DNA from: a virus
Reading direction: 5' to 3' (one strand)
IMG/VR virus record: IMGVR_UViG_3300042566_000909
Span: 1-41,975 of that record
DNA: 41,975 nucleotides
A model generated the notes under the pieces. The model saw nothing but the letters and a program-made list of their open reading frames with translations, ran no database searches and was not told where the DNA came from. Every line of letters begins with the position of its first letter. Within the stretch, counting starts at the first letter, position 1. Made by a program: the position numbers and the translations under genes. Shown one piece after another: positions 14,253 through 20,376 of this stretch.

Positions 14253-14377
14253 GCCACTTCCTCGTCGTCGGGGGGCGCACAGTCGTAACAGACTCGCCCG
14301 AATGATGACCACACTTCTGAAGTGTCGTCGTGTGTGTTTTGACCGCATTGGTTACAGGTGAGAGTCTCAGTAGTCAT
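14249..14377 (-). CDS. Zinc-ribbon microprotein (42 aa)
   Basis: ATG 14377 lies inside the end of the upstream gene and the stop overlaps the next ATG. Two CxxC pairs (CNQC near the start, CYDC 18 residues later) form a minimal zinc ribbon; the tail is acidic (PPDDEEVA). Short but well framed by overlapping neighbours. Confidence 0.6.
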   Translation of the reverse strand: MTTETLTCNQCGQNTHDDTSEVWSSFGRVCYDCAPPDDEEVA

Positions 14378-14606
14378 CTAGGGTGTCTCCGTTTTGGTCT
14401 TGGAAGATGAGGTCTCTTGCTCGTGCGTTACGCATCATGTCAAGTGTTTCGTTCTCTATGTAGAGAATGACATCATCAAGTGTGAAGTTCATTTCTTCGC
14501 CGTTGAGAATACGGTTATCTTCTTTGAGTGTTTGGATAACTTCATCAACGCCGTATGTGGAAACCCACATCACATTTATGCGTTCGGGCATTACTTCTAG
14601 TTCCAT
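14367..14606 (-). CDS. Hypothetical protein (79 aa)
   Basis: Starts after CTACTAGAAAGGAACACATAG. Contains PERINVMWVSTYGVDEVIQTL, read in two parts, and a helical acidic end. It is the first gene of the run ending with the DUF4314 gene. No family recognised. Confidence 0.6.
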   Translation of the reverse strand: MELEVMPERINVMWVSTYGVDEVIQTLKEDNRILNGEEMNFTLDDVILYIENETLDMMRNARARDLIFQDQNGDTLDDY

Positions 14607-14644
14607 CTATGTGTTCCTTTCTAGTAGTTACAGCAACACCCCTC

Positions 14645-14673
14645 AGTATAAGTGAGGGGTGTTATAGGGATTA
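14645..14673 (-). promoter_or_regulatory. Promoter with flanking inverted repeat
   Basis: TATACT -10 with TAATCC 17 bases up (poor -35). CACCCCTCA and TGAGGGGTG flank the -10 as a perfect inverted repeat, so the operator may be doubled here. Confidence 0.5.
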
Positions 14674-14913
14674 GCCCTCGTCTGCGTAGAGAGTTGCTTC
14701 GTCGTAATACGAGTAGTCGTAGTCCTGAAGATGACCAATCGCTTCCTCAAGAGAGTTTGCCTCAATGAGGTTTGAGTAATCCAAGTGTGGAGATGCTGGA
14801 GTTCTTGTGGCAGAGACACGGAATAGAGTTCCGCCTAACTCTCGCACCTCTAGGTTGGGGAAGAAACTTCCCGTTCCTGTCCAGATTGCGTATTCTTGTA
14901 GTTCGTTTGTCAT
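14671..14913 (-). CDS. Hypothetical acidic protein (80 aa)
   Basis: GGAAAAAG lies upstream of the ATG. The product has strands (YAIWTGTGSFFPNLEV, LFRVSATRTPAS) and an acidic Tyr-rich end (LQDYDYSYYDE). Single-gene unit from 14966-14994. No family recognised. Confidence 0.6.
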   Translation of the reverse strand: MTNELQEYAIWTGTGSFFPNLEVRELGGTLFRVSATRTPASPHLDYSNLIEANSLEEAIGHLQDYDYSYYDEATLYADEG

Positions 14914-14965
14914 TAGTTTCTTTTTCCTTGCCCCTTTCCAGAGCGTAGTAGTTGTTCTTATCTTC

Positions 14966-14994
14966 AGTATAACAGGTTATGTTAGATAAAACAA
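14966..14994 (-). promoter_or_regulatory. Promoter with TAACA/TGTTA operator
   Basis: TTGTTT-N17-TATACT on the minus strand; the spacer holds TAACATAACCTGTTA, related to the TAACACATCTGTTATG sites at 35473 and 37896. Confidence 0.6.
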
Positions 14995-15002
14995 CCTGTC
15001 AG

Positions 15003-15031
15003 CGGAGAAACCACTCCCCGTGAGGAGTGGT
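15003..15031 (-). terminator. Intrinsic terminator
   Basis: ACCACTCC/GGAGTGGT stem followed by TTTCT on the minus strand, just after the stop of the gene ending at 15044. Confidence 0.7.
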
Positions 15032-15043
15032 CACCCTGAGTGG

Positions 15044-15559
15044 TCAGTACCAACAAATGAGCCCGTCTGCGTGTTCCGCCGCCCACTTGAGATACCACGA
15101 CGCATACTTGAGGTCTGCCGTGATGTCCTCTCCGCCCATGCGGTAAACACCATCTTCCTCGTCGCACTCGTCAAACGCCTCGTCAATGACTTGGGCAAGA
15201 GTGAGACAAGAGCCCTTTGACTTCTCTGTCCCATCTTCGCTATCGCCATAGAACGAGAAGTCATCACTATCGCCGTATCCGATTGCTTCCAAGAGGTAGT
15301 TGCCGTACTTGCCTCTGTACCAACAGTCAGTACCGAACATTCCATAGACAGGACTGCCGAGTGCTTCCTTGTCTTGCTTATTCAGTTCATTGACATACGG
15401 GCAACCGCCACACGCTTGCGTAGCCTGACAGTCAATGACCATCATGGTTGAGCCGTCATCTTCCGTGAGTGCCACGCCGTCTTTGTTGAGTCGTGGAGTC
15501 ATCACTACAGTTCCCTGAGCCTTACAGGGGTACTGCTTCGGAATGTTGTCTAGTCCCAT
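15044..15559 (-). CDS. Conserved phage protein, Cys-rich (171 aa)
   Basis: AAAGGAAAGTG precedes ATG 15559; GTG 15562 is also possible. The opening MGLDNIPKQYPCKAQGT recurs in actinophage proteins. Cysteines cluster at DCQATQACGGCP and later in CWYRG, SCLT, ECDEE and LICWY, suggesting a metal site or disulfides. Function is unknown. Confidence 0.7.
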   Translation of the reverse strand: MGLDNIPKQYPCKAQGTVVMTPRLNKDGVALTEDDGSTMMVIDCQATQACGGCPYVNELNKQDKEALGSPVYGMFGTDCWYRGKYGNYLLEAIGYGDSDDFSFYGDSEDGTEKSKGSCLTLAQVIDEAFDECDEEDGVYRMGGEDITADLKYASWYLKWAAEHADGLICWY

Positions 15560-15590
15560 CACTTTCCTTTCGTTTAGGTTTATACAGCAC

Positions 15591-15619
15591 AGTATAACAA
15601 GGGGGTGTCATACTGTCAA
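15591..15619 (-). promoter_or_regulatory. Operator-in-spacer promoter
   Basis: TTGACA-N17-TATACT with GTATGACACCCCC in the spacer: a near-consensus promoter. Confidence 0.85.
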
Positions 15620-15626
15620 ACTCTGC

Positions 15627-15938
15627 TCAGATTGCGAACAGAGCCCTCAGGTAGTCAGGTGCGTCGTGGTTCTCGCCGTCATACACGCCCTCAGGGGAGA
15701 ACGCACCAACGACGACGACATTCCCGACAAGGTGACGCTGAAACAAGATGCTCGCCGTGAGGTTCGCCTCAAGTCCCCAAATCAAACCCTCGTCATTGAC
15801 ATAGCCAACGAAGTCGTCTGCCCGAACGCAGTCAATGTAGCCACCGACTGACTCTTGGAGAAACCTGAGCGAGTCTTGCTCAGGAATGTCCACAACCTTC
15901 GGGCGGTCATCTGTCGGGATAAGGATTGCCTTTGTCAT
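15627..15938 (-). CDS. DUF3846 family protein (103 aa)
   Basis: Leader CTACTAGAAAGG precedes the start. KAILIPTDDRPKVVDIPEQD, then LRFLQESVGGYIDCVR, DFVGYVNDEGLIWGLEAN and LVGNVVVVGAFSPEG fit DUF3846, a family found in actinobacterial plasmids and phages and often annotated near replication or conjugation genes. No biochemical role is established. No obvious promoter lies in the short gap upstream, so it may be read through from gene 15974-16372. Confidence 0.85.
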   Translation of the reverse strand: MTKAILIPTDDRPKVVDIPEQDSLRFLQESVGGYIDCVRADDFVGYVNDEGLIWGLEANLTASILFQRHLVGNVVVVGAFSPEGVYDGENHDAPDYLRALFAI

Positions 15939-15973
15939 GTTTGTACCTTTCTAGTAGTTACAGCGTGAGTAGG

Positions 15974-16372
15974 TCACGCCACCTTTGCGGTAGCGTCACC
16001 TTCCTCAACATTGTCATTCAGGTCATACACACGGAACTGCGTGTATGGGGTGGACTTGGTGACCGCTTCTGCGACATCTGCCTTGATGAGTCCAAGTTCT
16101 ACTGCCGACTGAAACTTCTTACCGTCAATCTCGGTCTTAGTGACCTTCTTGAGCGTCGCACCGTTCACCAACTCGGTGAGGGTCTTGAGGTTGTATGAGC
16201 GACGGTTAGCCGTGATGAGCATGACCTTTTCGTTGCCCACAATGACGGACTCCGTGCCGTTCTTGGCAAGGGCTTCCTTCAGGATTTCCTCTGCCTGCGC
16301 CTTTGCCTGCTTTGCGACTTCCAATGCTCGCTCTGCCTCAAGGAACATCTGACCTGCTTGTAATGTATTCAT
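15974..16372 (-). CDS. Coiled-coil protein of unknown function (132 aa)
   Basis: Starts after TACTAAAAGGAGTAGCGAA with AAGGAG. The N-terminal ~40 residues are an uninterrupted Ala/Lys/Glu helix (EAERALEVAKQAKAQAEEIL). A strand (ESVIVGNEKVMLI), then NRRSYNLKTL and a C-terminal domain follow. The layout resembles small phage recombination or ssDNA accessory proteins, but nothing specific identifies one. Confidence 0.6.
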   Translation of the reverse strand: MNTLQAGQMFLEAERALEVAKQAKAQAEEILKEALAKNGTESVIVGNEKVMLITANRRSYNLKTLTELVNGATLKKVTKTEIDGKKFQSAVELGLIKADVAEAVTKSTPYTQFRVYDLNDNVEEGDATAKVA

Positions 16373-16409
16373 TTCGCTACTCCTTTTAGTAGTTAGGTTT
16401 ATGTGATTG

Positions 16410-16438
16410 AGTTTATCAGAGGGGTGTTACTTTCGCAA
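16410..16438 (-). promoter_or_regulatory. Operator-in-spacer promoter
   Basis: TTGCGA-N17-TAAACT with AAGTAACACCCCT in the spacer; nearest to gene 16372. Confidence 0.7.
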
Positions 16439-16475
16439 CCTTTATTTCTGACTCACTCGGTATTTCTTATTTCCC

Positions 16476-16503
16476 ACTTTATCAGAGGGGTGTAACACAG
16501 TTC
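16476..16503 (-). promoter_or_regulatory. Operator-containing promoter-like site
   Basis: GAACTG-N16-TAAAGT with TGTTACACCCCT in the spacer. Confidence 0.45.
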
Positions 16504-16524
16504 CCTGTAGCCCTCACCATCTAT

Positions 16525-16552
16525 AACGAATGGCGAACCTCAAAGTGTGCGC
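16525..16552 (-). promoter_or_regulatory. Bipartite motif c
   Basis: Perfect GCGCACACTTT-N11-TTCGTT, continuing as TATAG. Confidence 0.7.
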
Positions 16553-16554
16553 TC

Positions 16555-16582
16555 ATCTTATCTAGGGGGTGTGACACGGTTA
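16555..16582 (-). promoter_or_regulatory. Operator-containing promoter-like site
   Basis: TAACCG-N16-TAAGAT with TGTCACACCCCC; its -10 abuts motif c. Confidence 0.4.
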
Positions 16583-16597
16583 TCCGTACACACATAG

Positions 16598-16625
16598 AAC
16601 GAACAGAGCCAGCCAAAGTGTGCGC
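16598..16625 (-). promoter_or_regulatory. Bipartite motif d
   Basis: Perfect GCGCACACTTT-N11-TTCGTT. Confidence 0.7.
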
Positions 16626-16661
16626 TCAATCCTAAATAAATCTTTCCAGCATCTCAACCCC

Positions 16662-16690
16662 CGCTTTCGGCTACCGTCGCTACTTGTAGC
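16662..16690 (-). repeat. GACGGTGGC repeat, copy 10 (GACGGTAGC variant)
   Basis: GCTACAAGTAGCGACGGTAGC; the left part is a perfect GCTACAAGTAGC palindrome. Confidence 0.75.
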
Positions 16691-16724
16691 GCATCTGGCA
16701 TAACGCTGTGCGTTATACACGCAC

Positions 16725-16790
16725 CAGCCCCGCATAACGCGTCGCGTTATACGCACGAGCCCCGCATCAGAAGATGCGCAGCGGGGCTTC
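16725..16790. repeat. AGYCCCG hairpin cluster
   Basis: AGCCCCGC (ATC/GAT inner stem) GCGGGGCT, preceded by AGCCCCGCATAACGCG with its own ATAACGC/GCGTTAT stem. Confidence 0.55.
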
Positions 16791-16826
16791 TGGCAACTTT
16801 GTGGGAAAGTGGGAAAGTGGGCAAAA

Positions 16827-16860
16827 GAAAAACCCCCGCCCGTTTCTGAGCGAGGGTTCT
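16827..16860 (-). terminator. Intrinsic terminator
   Basis: AACCCTCGCTC paired with GGGCGGGGGTT and followed by TTTCTTTT on the minus strand, after gene 16883-17251. Confidence 0.75.
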
Positions 16861-16882
16861 TCGGTTGGATTTGTCGGGAATG

Positions 16883-17251
16883 TCACGACGGGGTGACGGT
16901 CATGCTTCCGCCAGTTGGTGCGTCGTGGTGATAAAGAACGCACTTGAGTGAGTCGCCCTCAACTGTGTATCGGAGTCGCCACTCGGTTCTGTCGGGAGTG
17001 ATTGCCCGCAAAAGTTCTTCGGGAGTCCGTGCGGAGAATGTTCCGTCAATCGTTCCGTACCACACGGGGAAACCCGTAATGCGGAAACCCTGATTGTGTT
17101 CCACGAACAATGCTTCGGTATCAAAACCGAACTGCTCTACTTGGTCACTCCAACAATCTCCCCAACATTCGGGGGCTTCATTCCACTCGCCCGCATCTTC
17201 GTCAAAAGTTACACACGCACAAGTGTTTTGTATCTCGGTCATTGTTTCCAT
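16883..17251 (-). CDS. Hypothetical protein (122 aa)
   Basis: ATG 17251 follows TTACTAGAAAGGACAATC; the upstream extension is not coding-like. Cysteines at CACV and CWGDC near the N terminus; the rest is beta-rich with FRITGFPVWYGTIDGTF and LRYTVEGDSLKCVLYHH. Its repeated pattern of short strands hints at a small beta domain. No family recognised. Possibly co-transcribed with the next gene upstream. Confidence 0.65.
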   Translation of the reverse strand: METMTEIQNTCACVTFDEDAGEWNEAPECWGDCWSDQVEQFGFDTEALFVEHNQGFRITGFPVWYGTIDGTFSARTPEELLRAITPDRTEWRLRYTVEGDSLKCVLYHHDAPTGGSMTVTPS

Positions 17252-17286
17252 GATTGTCCTTTCTAGTAATGACAGCGGGGGAGTCG

Positions 17287-17739
17287 TCAGACTCCGATAC
17301 CCGCATGACGCTTCGCTTCTTCCCATGTGTGACACGCAAGGTGCTTCAGGGTCTCTGTGTTGTTCTCGCCACTCTCAACCGTGTACACGCTCACGCCGTT
17401 CCTGCGCATGACATAGACGAACTGCGCCCATGAGTATGCGCCAGTTTCTTCCGTGTACCACGCTTCGTCGGAGTCCTTGTCAATGTCGTCGTGAACAATG
17501 CCGTAGCCGACACGAATGTTCTTCTCATCTCTGAACTCGTCGGTGTCGCCTTGCTCGTGGTCAATAACTGACCATGACGCATTGTCGTTGATGAGTGTCG
17601 TGACTACTTGTGTAATCCCGTCACGCTCTACAAGTGCGCCGAGTACGCCAACCATTCGTTCAGGGTAGTTATCCCAATGAGCGTAACGCCCACGCCAACC
17701 CTGCGCCCGTTCTACTGCGATGATTGCTCTAGTTGCCAT
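17287..17739 (-). CDS. Conserved phage protein (150 aa)
   Basis: MATRAIIAVERAQGWRGRYAHWD, read as MATRAIIAVE and GWRGRYAHWDNYPE, matches a recurrent actinophage family in which a GxRGRYxHWDGYP motif follows a short strand. Middle: SVIDHEQGD, GYGIVHDD; end: helical HLACHTWEEAKRHAG. The function of the family is unknown. Start follows AGAGAAAAGGAATAAACAC. Confidence 0.7.
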   Translation of the reverse strand: MATRAIIAVERAQGWRGRYAHWDNYPERMVGVLGALVERDGITQVVTTLINDNASWSVIDHEQGDTDEFRDEKNIRVGYGIVHDDIDKDSDEAWYTEETGAYSWAQFVYVMRRNGVSVYTVESGENNTETLKHLACHTWEEAKRHAGIGV

Positions 17740-17773
17740 TGTGTTTATTCCTTTTCTCTAGTAGGTATTGCCC

Positions 17774-17802
17774 ATGATACACACGGGGTGTGACACGGTA
17801 CA
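17774..17802 (-). promoter_or_regulatory. Operator-in-spacer promoter
   Basis: TGTACC-N17-TATCAT with GTGTCACACCCCG in the spacer. Confidence 0.6.
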
Positions 17803-17813
17803 GCGACGCAAGG

Positions 17814-17966
17814 TCATGGGTTCCAACGAAACCCACGACACTCACGCTTGTTGCTGACACGCTTCTTGTTCGGTATGCGTTGCGCTTTCAGAATGTTCCT
17901 GTCTGCGAACGCCTGTCGGTCTTGGTCACTCCAACCACGACTAGGGCTAGGTCTATTAGTTGCCAT
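17814..17966 (-). CDS. Small basic protein (50 aa)
   Basis: ATG 17966 lies two bases after the stop of the zinc protein gene, with GGAAAC upstream. Strongly basic (KAQRIPNKKRVSNKRE) and Trp-containing, so probably nucleic-acid binding. A similarly placed small basic gene (20233-20373) follows the paralogue of its neighbour. Confidence 0.55.
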   Translation of the reverse strand: MATNRPSPSRGWSDQDRQAFADRNILKAQRIPNKKRVSNKRECRGFRWNP

Positions 17967-17968
17967 GT

Positions 17969-18415
17969 TCAGTTTCCTTCCGTATCCATGATGTGGCGAG
18001 TCTCGCCGTGACATTTGTGGGTTGTCTTGCGAACACACTCCGCCATGCTCTGCGAGTCAATGACGAACTTCTTGTTACACTCGTGGCACTTCGCCGTGTA
18101 TGAACGCTGACCCTTTGCCCATTGGTATGGGTGGATTGGCGTGTAGCCCTTGAGTCGCTCGTCAGGGAAACAAGTGATTGCTTCGTCACACTTCACACAC
18201 ACGACAACCTTGACCATGTAGGTGACTCCGCCGAACACGATGGGCTCAATGTTGGAGTAACCCTTTTTGTTGTATCCGCACTTGGTACAGATACGGTCAT
18301 GGTTGGTCATGTCTGCCGAAAGTGTGGACACTTCCTTGTTGGCGATTTTCTGAACTACAGCAACTGGAATGTTTTTGTTGTTCGCTTGCTTTACGATGTG
18401 GGCGGTGAGTTTCAT
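17969..18415 (-). CDS. Zinc-cluster protein, paralogue A (148 aa)
   Basis: Same length as and clearly homologous to 20377-20823: both share VKVVVCVKCDEAIT, the following PI...QW.KG.RSY(T/S)AKCH.C, and a terminal (G/K)(E/K)TRHIM. Four cysteine groups (CTKC, CVKC, CHEC and a late C...C) suggest two zinc sites. Role unknown. Upstream are two LexA-like boxes (18581-18606), bipartite motif e and an operator promoter, the same order as at the paralogue. Confidence 0.75.
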   Translation of the reverse strand: MKLTAHIVKQANNKNIPVAVVQKIANKEVSTLSADMTNHDRICTKCGYNKKGYSNIEPIVFGGVTYMVKVVVCVKCDEAITCFPDERLKGYTPIHPYQWAKGQRSYTAKCHECNKKFVIDSQSMAECVRKTTHKCHGETRHIMDTEGN

Positions 18416-18445
18416 TTCTTTTTACCTTTCTAGTAAGTTGTAATC

Positions 18446-18474
18446 ACTCTATCACTACGGTGTAACACTAGCAA
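18446..18474 (-). promoter_or_regulatory. Operator-in-spacer promoter
   Basis: TTGCTA-N17-TAGAGT with GTGTTACACCGT in the spacer; drives paralogue A. Confidence 0.7.
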
Positions 18475-18520
18475 CCTTATCGGATAGATTTATTTATTTA
18501 TTTTGTCTTGTACTTTCTAT

Positions 18521-18548
18521 AACGAACGGTGACATGAAAAGTGTGCGC
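18521..18548 (-). promoter_or_regulatory. Bipartite motif e
   Basis: Perfect GCGCACACTTT-N11-TTCGTT on the minus strand. Confidence 0.7.
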
Positions 18549-18580
18549 CACTACTGAAAGTTTTTCAGAAAGATTTTTCC

Positions 18581-18606
18581 GAACAAATGTTCCCGAACAA
18601 GTGTTC
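18581..18606. promoter_or_regulatory. Two LexA-like (GAAC-N4-GTTC) boxes
   Basis: CGAACAAATGTTCC and CGAACAAGTGTTCG match the Gram-positive/actinobacterial SOS box CGAAC-N4-GTTCG; 14 bases start to start. Confidence 0.6.
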
Positions 18607-18611
18607 GCACG

Positions 18612-18640
18612 GGCTTTCGGCTACCGTCGCTACTTGTAGA
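18612..18640 (-). repeat. GACGGTGGC repeat, copy 11 (GACGGTAGC variant)
   Basis: CTACAAGTAGCGACGGTAGC on the minus strand. Confidence 0.75.
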
Positions 18641-18661
18641 GACTTCCGATAAACTCGTCGC

Positions 18662-18868
18662 ATGATTGTTACTTGTGAGTTCTGCGGATTTCAGATTGAC
18701 ACGGGCAGACACGCCCACTCGGTGAAAGTAACGGGCTGGGTAAAGACGAAACAAGGCAAACCTGGCACCACCATTACACGGGCATCAGCCCCGATGGGTT
18801 ATGCGTGCCAGACCTGTCTGGAGTCCCGCGACGGGCGCGGCGATGCGGGGCTCGCGACGCTCTTCTGA
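18662..18868 (+). CDS. Small zinc-ribbon protein (68 aa)
   Basis: A -10 TAAACT ends six bases before the ATG, so the mRNA may be leaderless. CEFCG and ACQTC are 43 residues apart with GWVKTKQGKPGTT between, a pattern seen in small actinophage Cys proteins. The last 20 codons run through an AGYCCCG hairpin cluster, so the repeat is part of the coding end. It points opposite to its neighbours; moderately supported. Confidence 0.5.
   Translation: MIVTCEFCGFQIDTGRHAHSVKVTGWVKTKQGKPGTTITRASAPMGYACQTCLESRDGRGDAGLATLF
18787..18856. repeat. AGYCCCG hairpin cluster
   Basis: AGCCCCGATGGG, then AGTCCCGCGAC and GCGGGGCTCGCGAC, overlapping the 3' end of the zinc-ribbon gene. Confidence 0.5.
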
Positions 18869-18889
18869 TGCGGGCATAAACGCGGGCAT

Positions 18890-18922
18890 CAAAAAACCCG
18901 CCCCCAACGCGGAGGGCGGGCT
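18890..18922 (-). terminator. Intrinsic terminator
   Basis: CCCGCCC/GGGCGGG stem followed by TTTTTT on the minus strand, after gene 18942-19142. Confidence 0.85.
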
Positions 18923-18941
18923 GATTGAGTTCTTCGCGGAA

Positions 18942-19142
18942 TCAGAGTTGTTCGGAAACTGTACGAATCTGAATGAATCTGAAGTGCTTACGGAACTTAT
19001 TGGCTTTGGCTTCTGCTTGAGCCTTGCCGTGAACTCCGTCAAAGATGACCCACTCGCATGGGAGGAGTCCGAACTCTCCCGAGAACTCGGGGTCATCTCT
19101 CGTGATGGCTGTATGAGCCAAGACTATGTATGTCGGGTACAT
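18942..19142 (-). CDS. Hypothetical protein (66 aa)
   Basis: CTACTAGAAAGGATAGAT precedes the ATG. N-terminal strand (MYPTYIVLAHTAI), middle LPCEWVIFDGVHGKAQ and a basic helix (AEAKANKFRKHFRF). A single-gene unit with its own promoter and terminator. No family recognised. Confidence 0.65.
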   Translation of the reverse strand: MYPTYIVLAHTAITRDDPEFSGEFGLLPCEWVIFDGVHGKAQAEAKANKFRKHFRFIQIRTVSEQL

Positions 19143-19169
19143 ATCTATCCTTTCTAGTAGTTGCTTATC

Positions 19170-19198
19170 ACTATAACGAAAGGGTGTTACATAGTTGT
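19170..19198 (-). promoter_or_regulatory. Operator-in-spacer promoter
   Basis: ACAACT-N17-TATAGT with ATGTAACACCCT in the spacer. The same bases also read GCGCACAACTA-N11-TTCGTT (19175-19202), linking this family to the bipartite motif. Confidence 0.6.
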
Positions 19199-19202
19199 GC
19201 GC
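19175..19202 (-). promoter_or_regulatory. Bipartite motif i (divergent)
   Basis: GCGCACAACTA-N11-TTCGTT on the minus strand; here the N11 contains TGTAACACCC and the right half is the -10 region. Confidence 0.5.
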
Positions 19203-19231
19203 TAACCGCCAAACTTTTTCTTTTCTTTTGA

Positions 19232-19259
19232 GCGCACACTTTTGACCACTCTTATCGTT
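19232..19259 (+). promoter_or_regulatory. Bipartite motif h
   Basis: GCGCACACTTT-N11-ATCGTT, the only plus-strand copy, upstream of the only plus-strand operator promoter in this region. Confidence 0.65.
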
Positions 19260-19285
19260 ACTGTATTACACCCCTTAGTTATAGT
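19257..19285 (+). promoter_or_regulatory. Operator-in-spacer promoter
   Basis: GTTACT-N17-TATAGT with GTATTACACCCCT in the spacer, for gene 19328-19498. Confidence 0.7.
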
Positions 19286-19327
19286 GGTGAGTATTCCAGT
19301 AACTACTAGAAAGAAAGGAAAAACCAA

Positions 19328-19498
19328 ATGAGTCAGAAAGTCACCTCAATCCGAGTCTCGGAACAAAAGAGTGAAACCAACGGCGGAGTTGTTTACTTCG
19401 TCACTTGGAACAACGGAACGACAATCCGTATGGAACTCGCACCTGACATGGCAGAACATCTGTCATGGCACTACGGCGTAGCAATCACCGCCCGCTAA
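19328..19498 (+). CDS. Small hypothetical protein (56 aa)
   Basis: Complete unit: promoter at 19257, leader AACTACTAGAAAGAAAGG, ATG, and a terminator after the stop. Sequence is strand-rich (KVTSIRVSEQ, GGVVYFVTWNNGTTIRMELA, read in parts), ending EHLSWHYGVAITAR. No family recognised. Confidence 0.65.
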   Translation: MSQKVTSIRVSEQKSETNGGVVYFVTWNNGTTIRMELAPDMAEHLSWHYGVAITAR

Positions 19499-19525
19499 TC
19501 CAGCCAAATCTCAACCGACTAGCAG

Positions 19526-19565
19526 AGAGCCCTCTCCCCAGAAATGGGGCGGGGGCTTTTTGTTT
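19526..19565 (+). terminator. Intrinsic terminator
   Basis: AGCCC-TCT-CCCC paired with GGGG-C-GGGGGCT, followed by TTTTGTTTT. Confidence 0.85.
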
Positions 19566-19569
19566 TCCC

Positions 19570-19595
19570 CGCTATACGCCACCGTCGCTACTTGC
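19570..19595 (-). repeat. GACGGTGGC repeat, copy 12
   Basis: AGCAAGTAGCGACGGTGGCG on the minus strand, immediately past the plus-strand terminator. Confidence 0.8.
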
Positions 19596-19643
19596 TGTTA
19601 GCGAAAACGCTAACACTTTCCCAGAAGATGAGCGCACGAGTCC

Positions 19644-19677
19644 CGTGGGTCGGCGGCGCGGCGGGGCTACTGGGTTG
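19644..19677. repeat. AGYCCCG hairpin
   Basis: AGTCCCGTGGG to GCGGCGGGGCTACTGG. Confidence 0.5.
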
Positions 19678-19717
19678 ATGTCGCTGGTTCTGGGCGGATT
19701 CATTTCTGGTTTCGGGC

Positions 19718-19754
19718 AAAAAAAAATCCACAACCCGCATCTTGGGCTGTGGAT
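19718..19754 (-). terminator. Terminator built from a DnaA-box-like stem
   Basis: ATCCACAACCC/GGGCTGTGGAT followed by nine T on the minus strand; the stem shares bases with the first DnaA box. Confidence 0.65.
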
Positions 19755-19869
19755 AATGTTGTGGATAAAGTTATTCACAGGCTGTGGATTTCGTTGTGGA
19801 AATCGCTTGCTTGCCTGTGGATACCCGTACAGCACTTATCCACAGGAGACACCTGCCCCCTGTGGATAA
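19748..19869. promoter_or_regulatory. DnaA-box cluster 1
   Basis: Five exact TTATNCACA sites (19748, 19760, 19771, 19836, 19861; both orientations) plus several one-mismatch sites in 122 bases. Confidence 0.6.
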
Positions 19870-19887
19870 AACCAAACTCCCGAGAGT

Positions 19888-20166
19888 TCAGTCCTCGCAC
19901 TCGCAATCTTCGTGAGCCTCGTAGCACCAACCGCACTCGTCGCTGTAGTCGCTGTCCTCGTCGCTTCCGAAGTCAATCCTGACCCACTTGGCGATGGTGG
20001 CGAGAACATTGTCGTAGTCGCCTGAGGTGGCTTCCTGACGGAACTCGCTGATGATGTCACGGGCAACGCCCGACCGCCTGAGAGCGTCGCTCACAGAGCC
20101 GATGAGAGAAAACGCATTCCCATCTACCCCAATGAGGTTCACTCCGATGTTCGGATACTTGACCAT
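19888..20166 (-). CDS. Conserved small phage protein with Cys-rich tail (92 aa)
   Basis: Start follows AGAAAAGGAGATAGGTA. The opening KYPNIGVNLIGVDGNAFSLI, with SVSDALRRSGV and EFRQEATSGDYDN(V)L, is a pattern I recognise from many phage small proteins. The last 20 residues (ECGWCYEAHEDCEC, acidic) could bind metal. Function unknown. Confidence 0.7.
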   Translation of the reverse strand: MVKYPNIGVNLIGVDGNAFSLIGSVSDALRRSGVARDIISEFRQEATSGDYDNVLATIAKWVRIDFGSDEDSDYSDECGWCYEAHEDCECED

Positions 20167-20202
20167 TACCTATCTCCTTTTCTATTTCTAGTAGTTGCCT
20201 TC

Positions 20203-20231
20203 ATTGTACTGAAGGGGTGTGGCAGAGTTAT
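20203..20231 (-). promoter_or_regulatory. Promoter with weak -35
   Basis: ATAACT-N17-TACAAT with CCACACCCCTT in the spacer; drives gene 20166-19888. Confidence 0.45.
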
Positions 20232-20232
20232 T

Positions 20233-20373
20233 TCACCCTCCCGAGAGTTCGCTTCTCCATTGCCGATTCTCACGCCGACGCAAGAGACCGTTGTGGGTCT
20301 TTCGCCCGTGACGCTTCAGGGTGCGACAACACCCGTACGGGCATTGCCTCTCTGCTCGCTTGTTGTGGAGCAT
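20233..20373 (-). CDS. Small basic protein (46 aa)
   Basis: AAGGAG lies ten bases before ATG 20373, inside the end of the upstream zinc-protein gene. Strongly basic (TLKRHGRKTHNGLLRRREN) with CPYGCC near the start; probably nucleic-acid binding. Its place just downstream of paralogue B mirrors that of 17814-17966 downstream of paralogue A, although the two small proteins are not obviously similar. Confidence 0.55.
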   Translation of the reverse strand: MLHNKRAERQCPYGCCRTLKRHGRKTHNGLLRRRENRQWRSELSGG

Positions 20374-20376
20374 TGC

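Larger units (their letters stand above)
16373..16882. other. Gene-free intergenic module (510 bases)
   Basis: Minus-strand order: terminator, AGYCCCG hairpins, repeat copy 10, motif d, operator promoter, motif c, operator promoter and the TTGCGA promoter nearest the gene. Two motif-plus-promoter units are thus in tandem. No gene seen. Confidence 0.7.
19596..19887. other. Gene-free region with hairpin and DnaA boxes
   Basis: Together with the preceding terminator and repeat this gives about 390 bases without a gene: a TTAGCG/CGCTAA stem, AGTCCCGTGGG with GCGGGGCT, a minus-strand terminator and a DnaA-box cluster. Confidence 0.6.
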
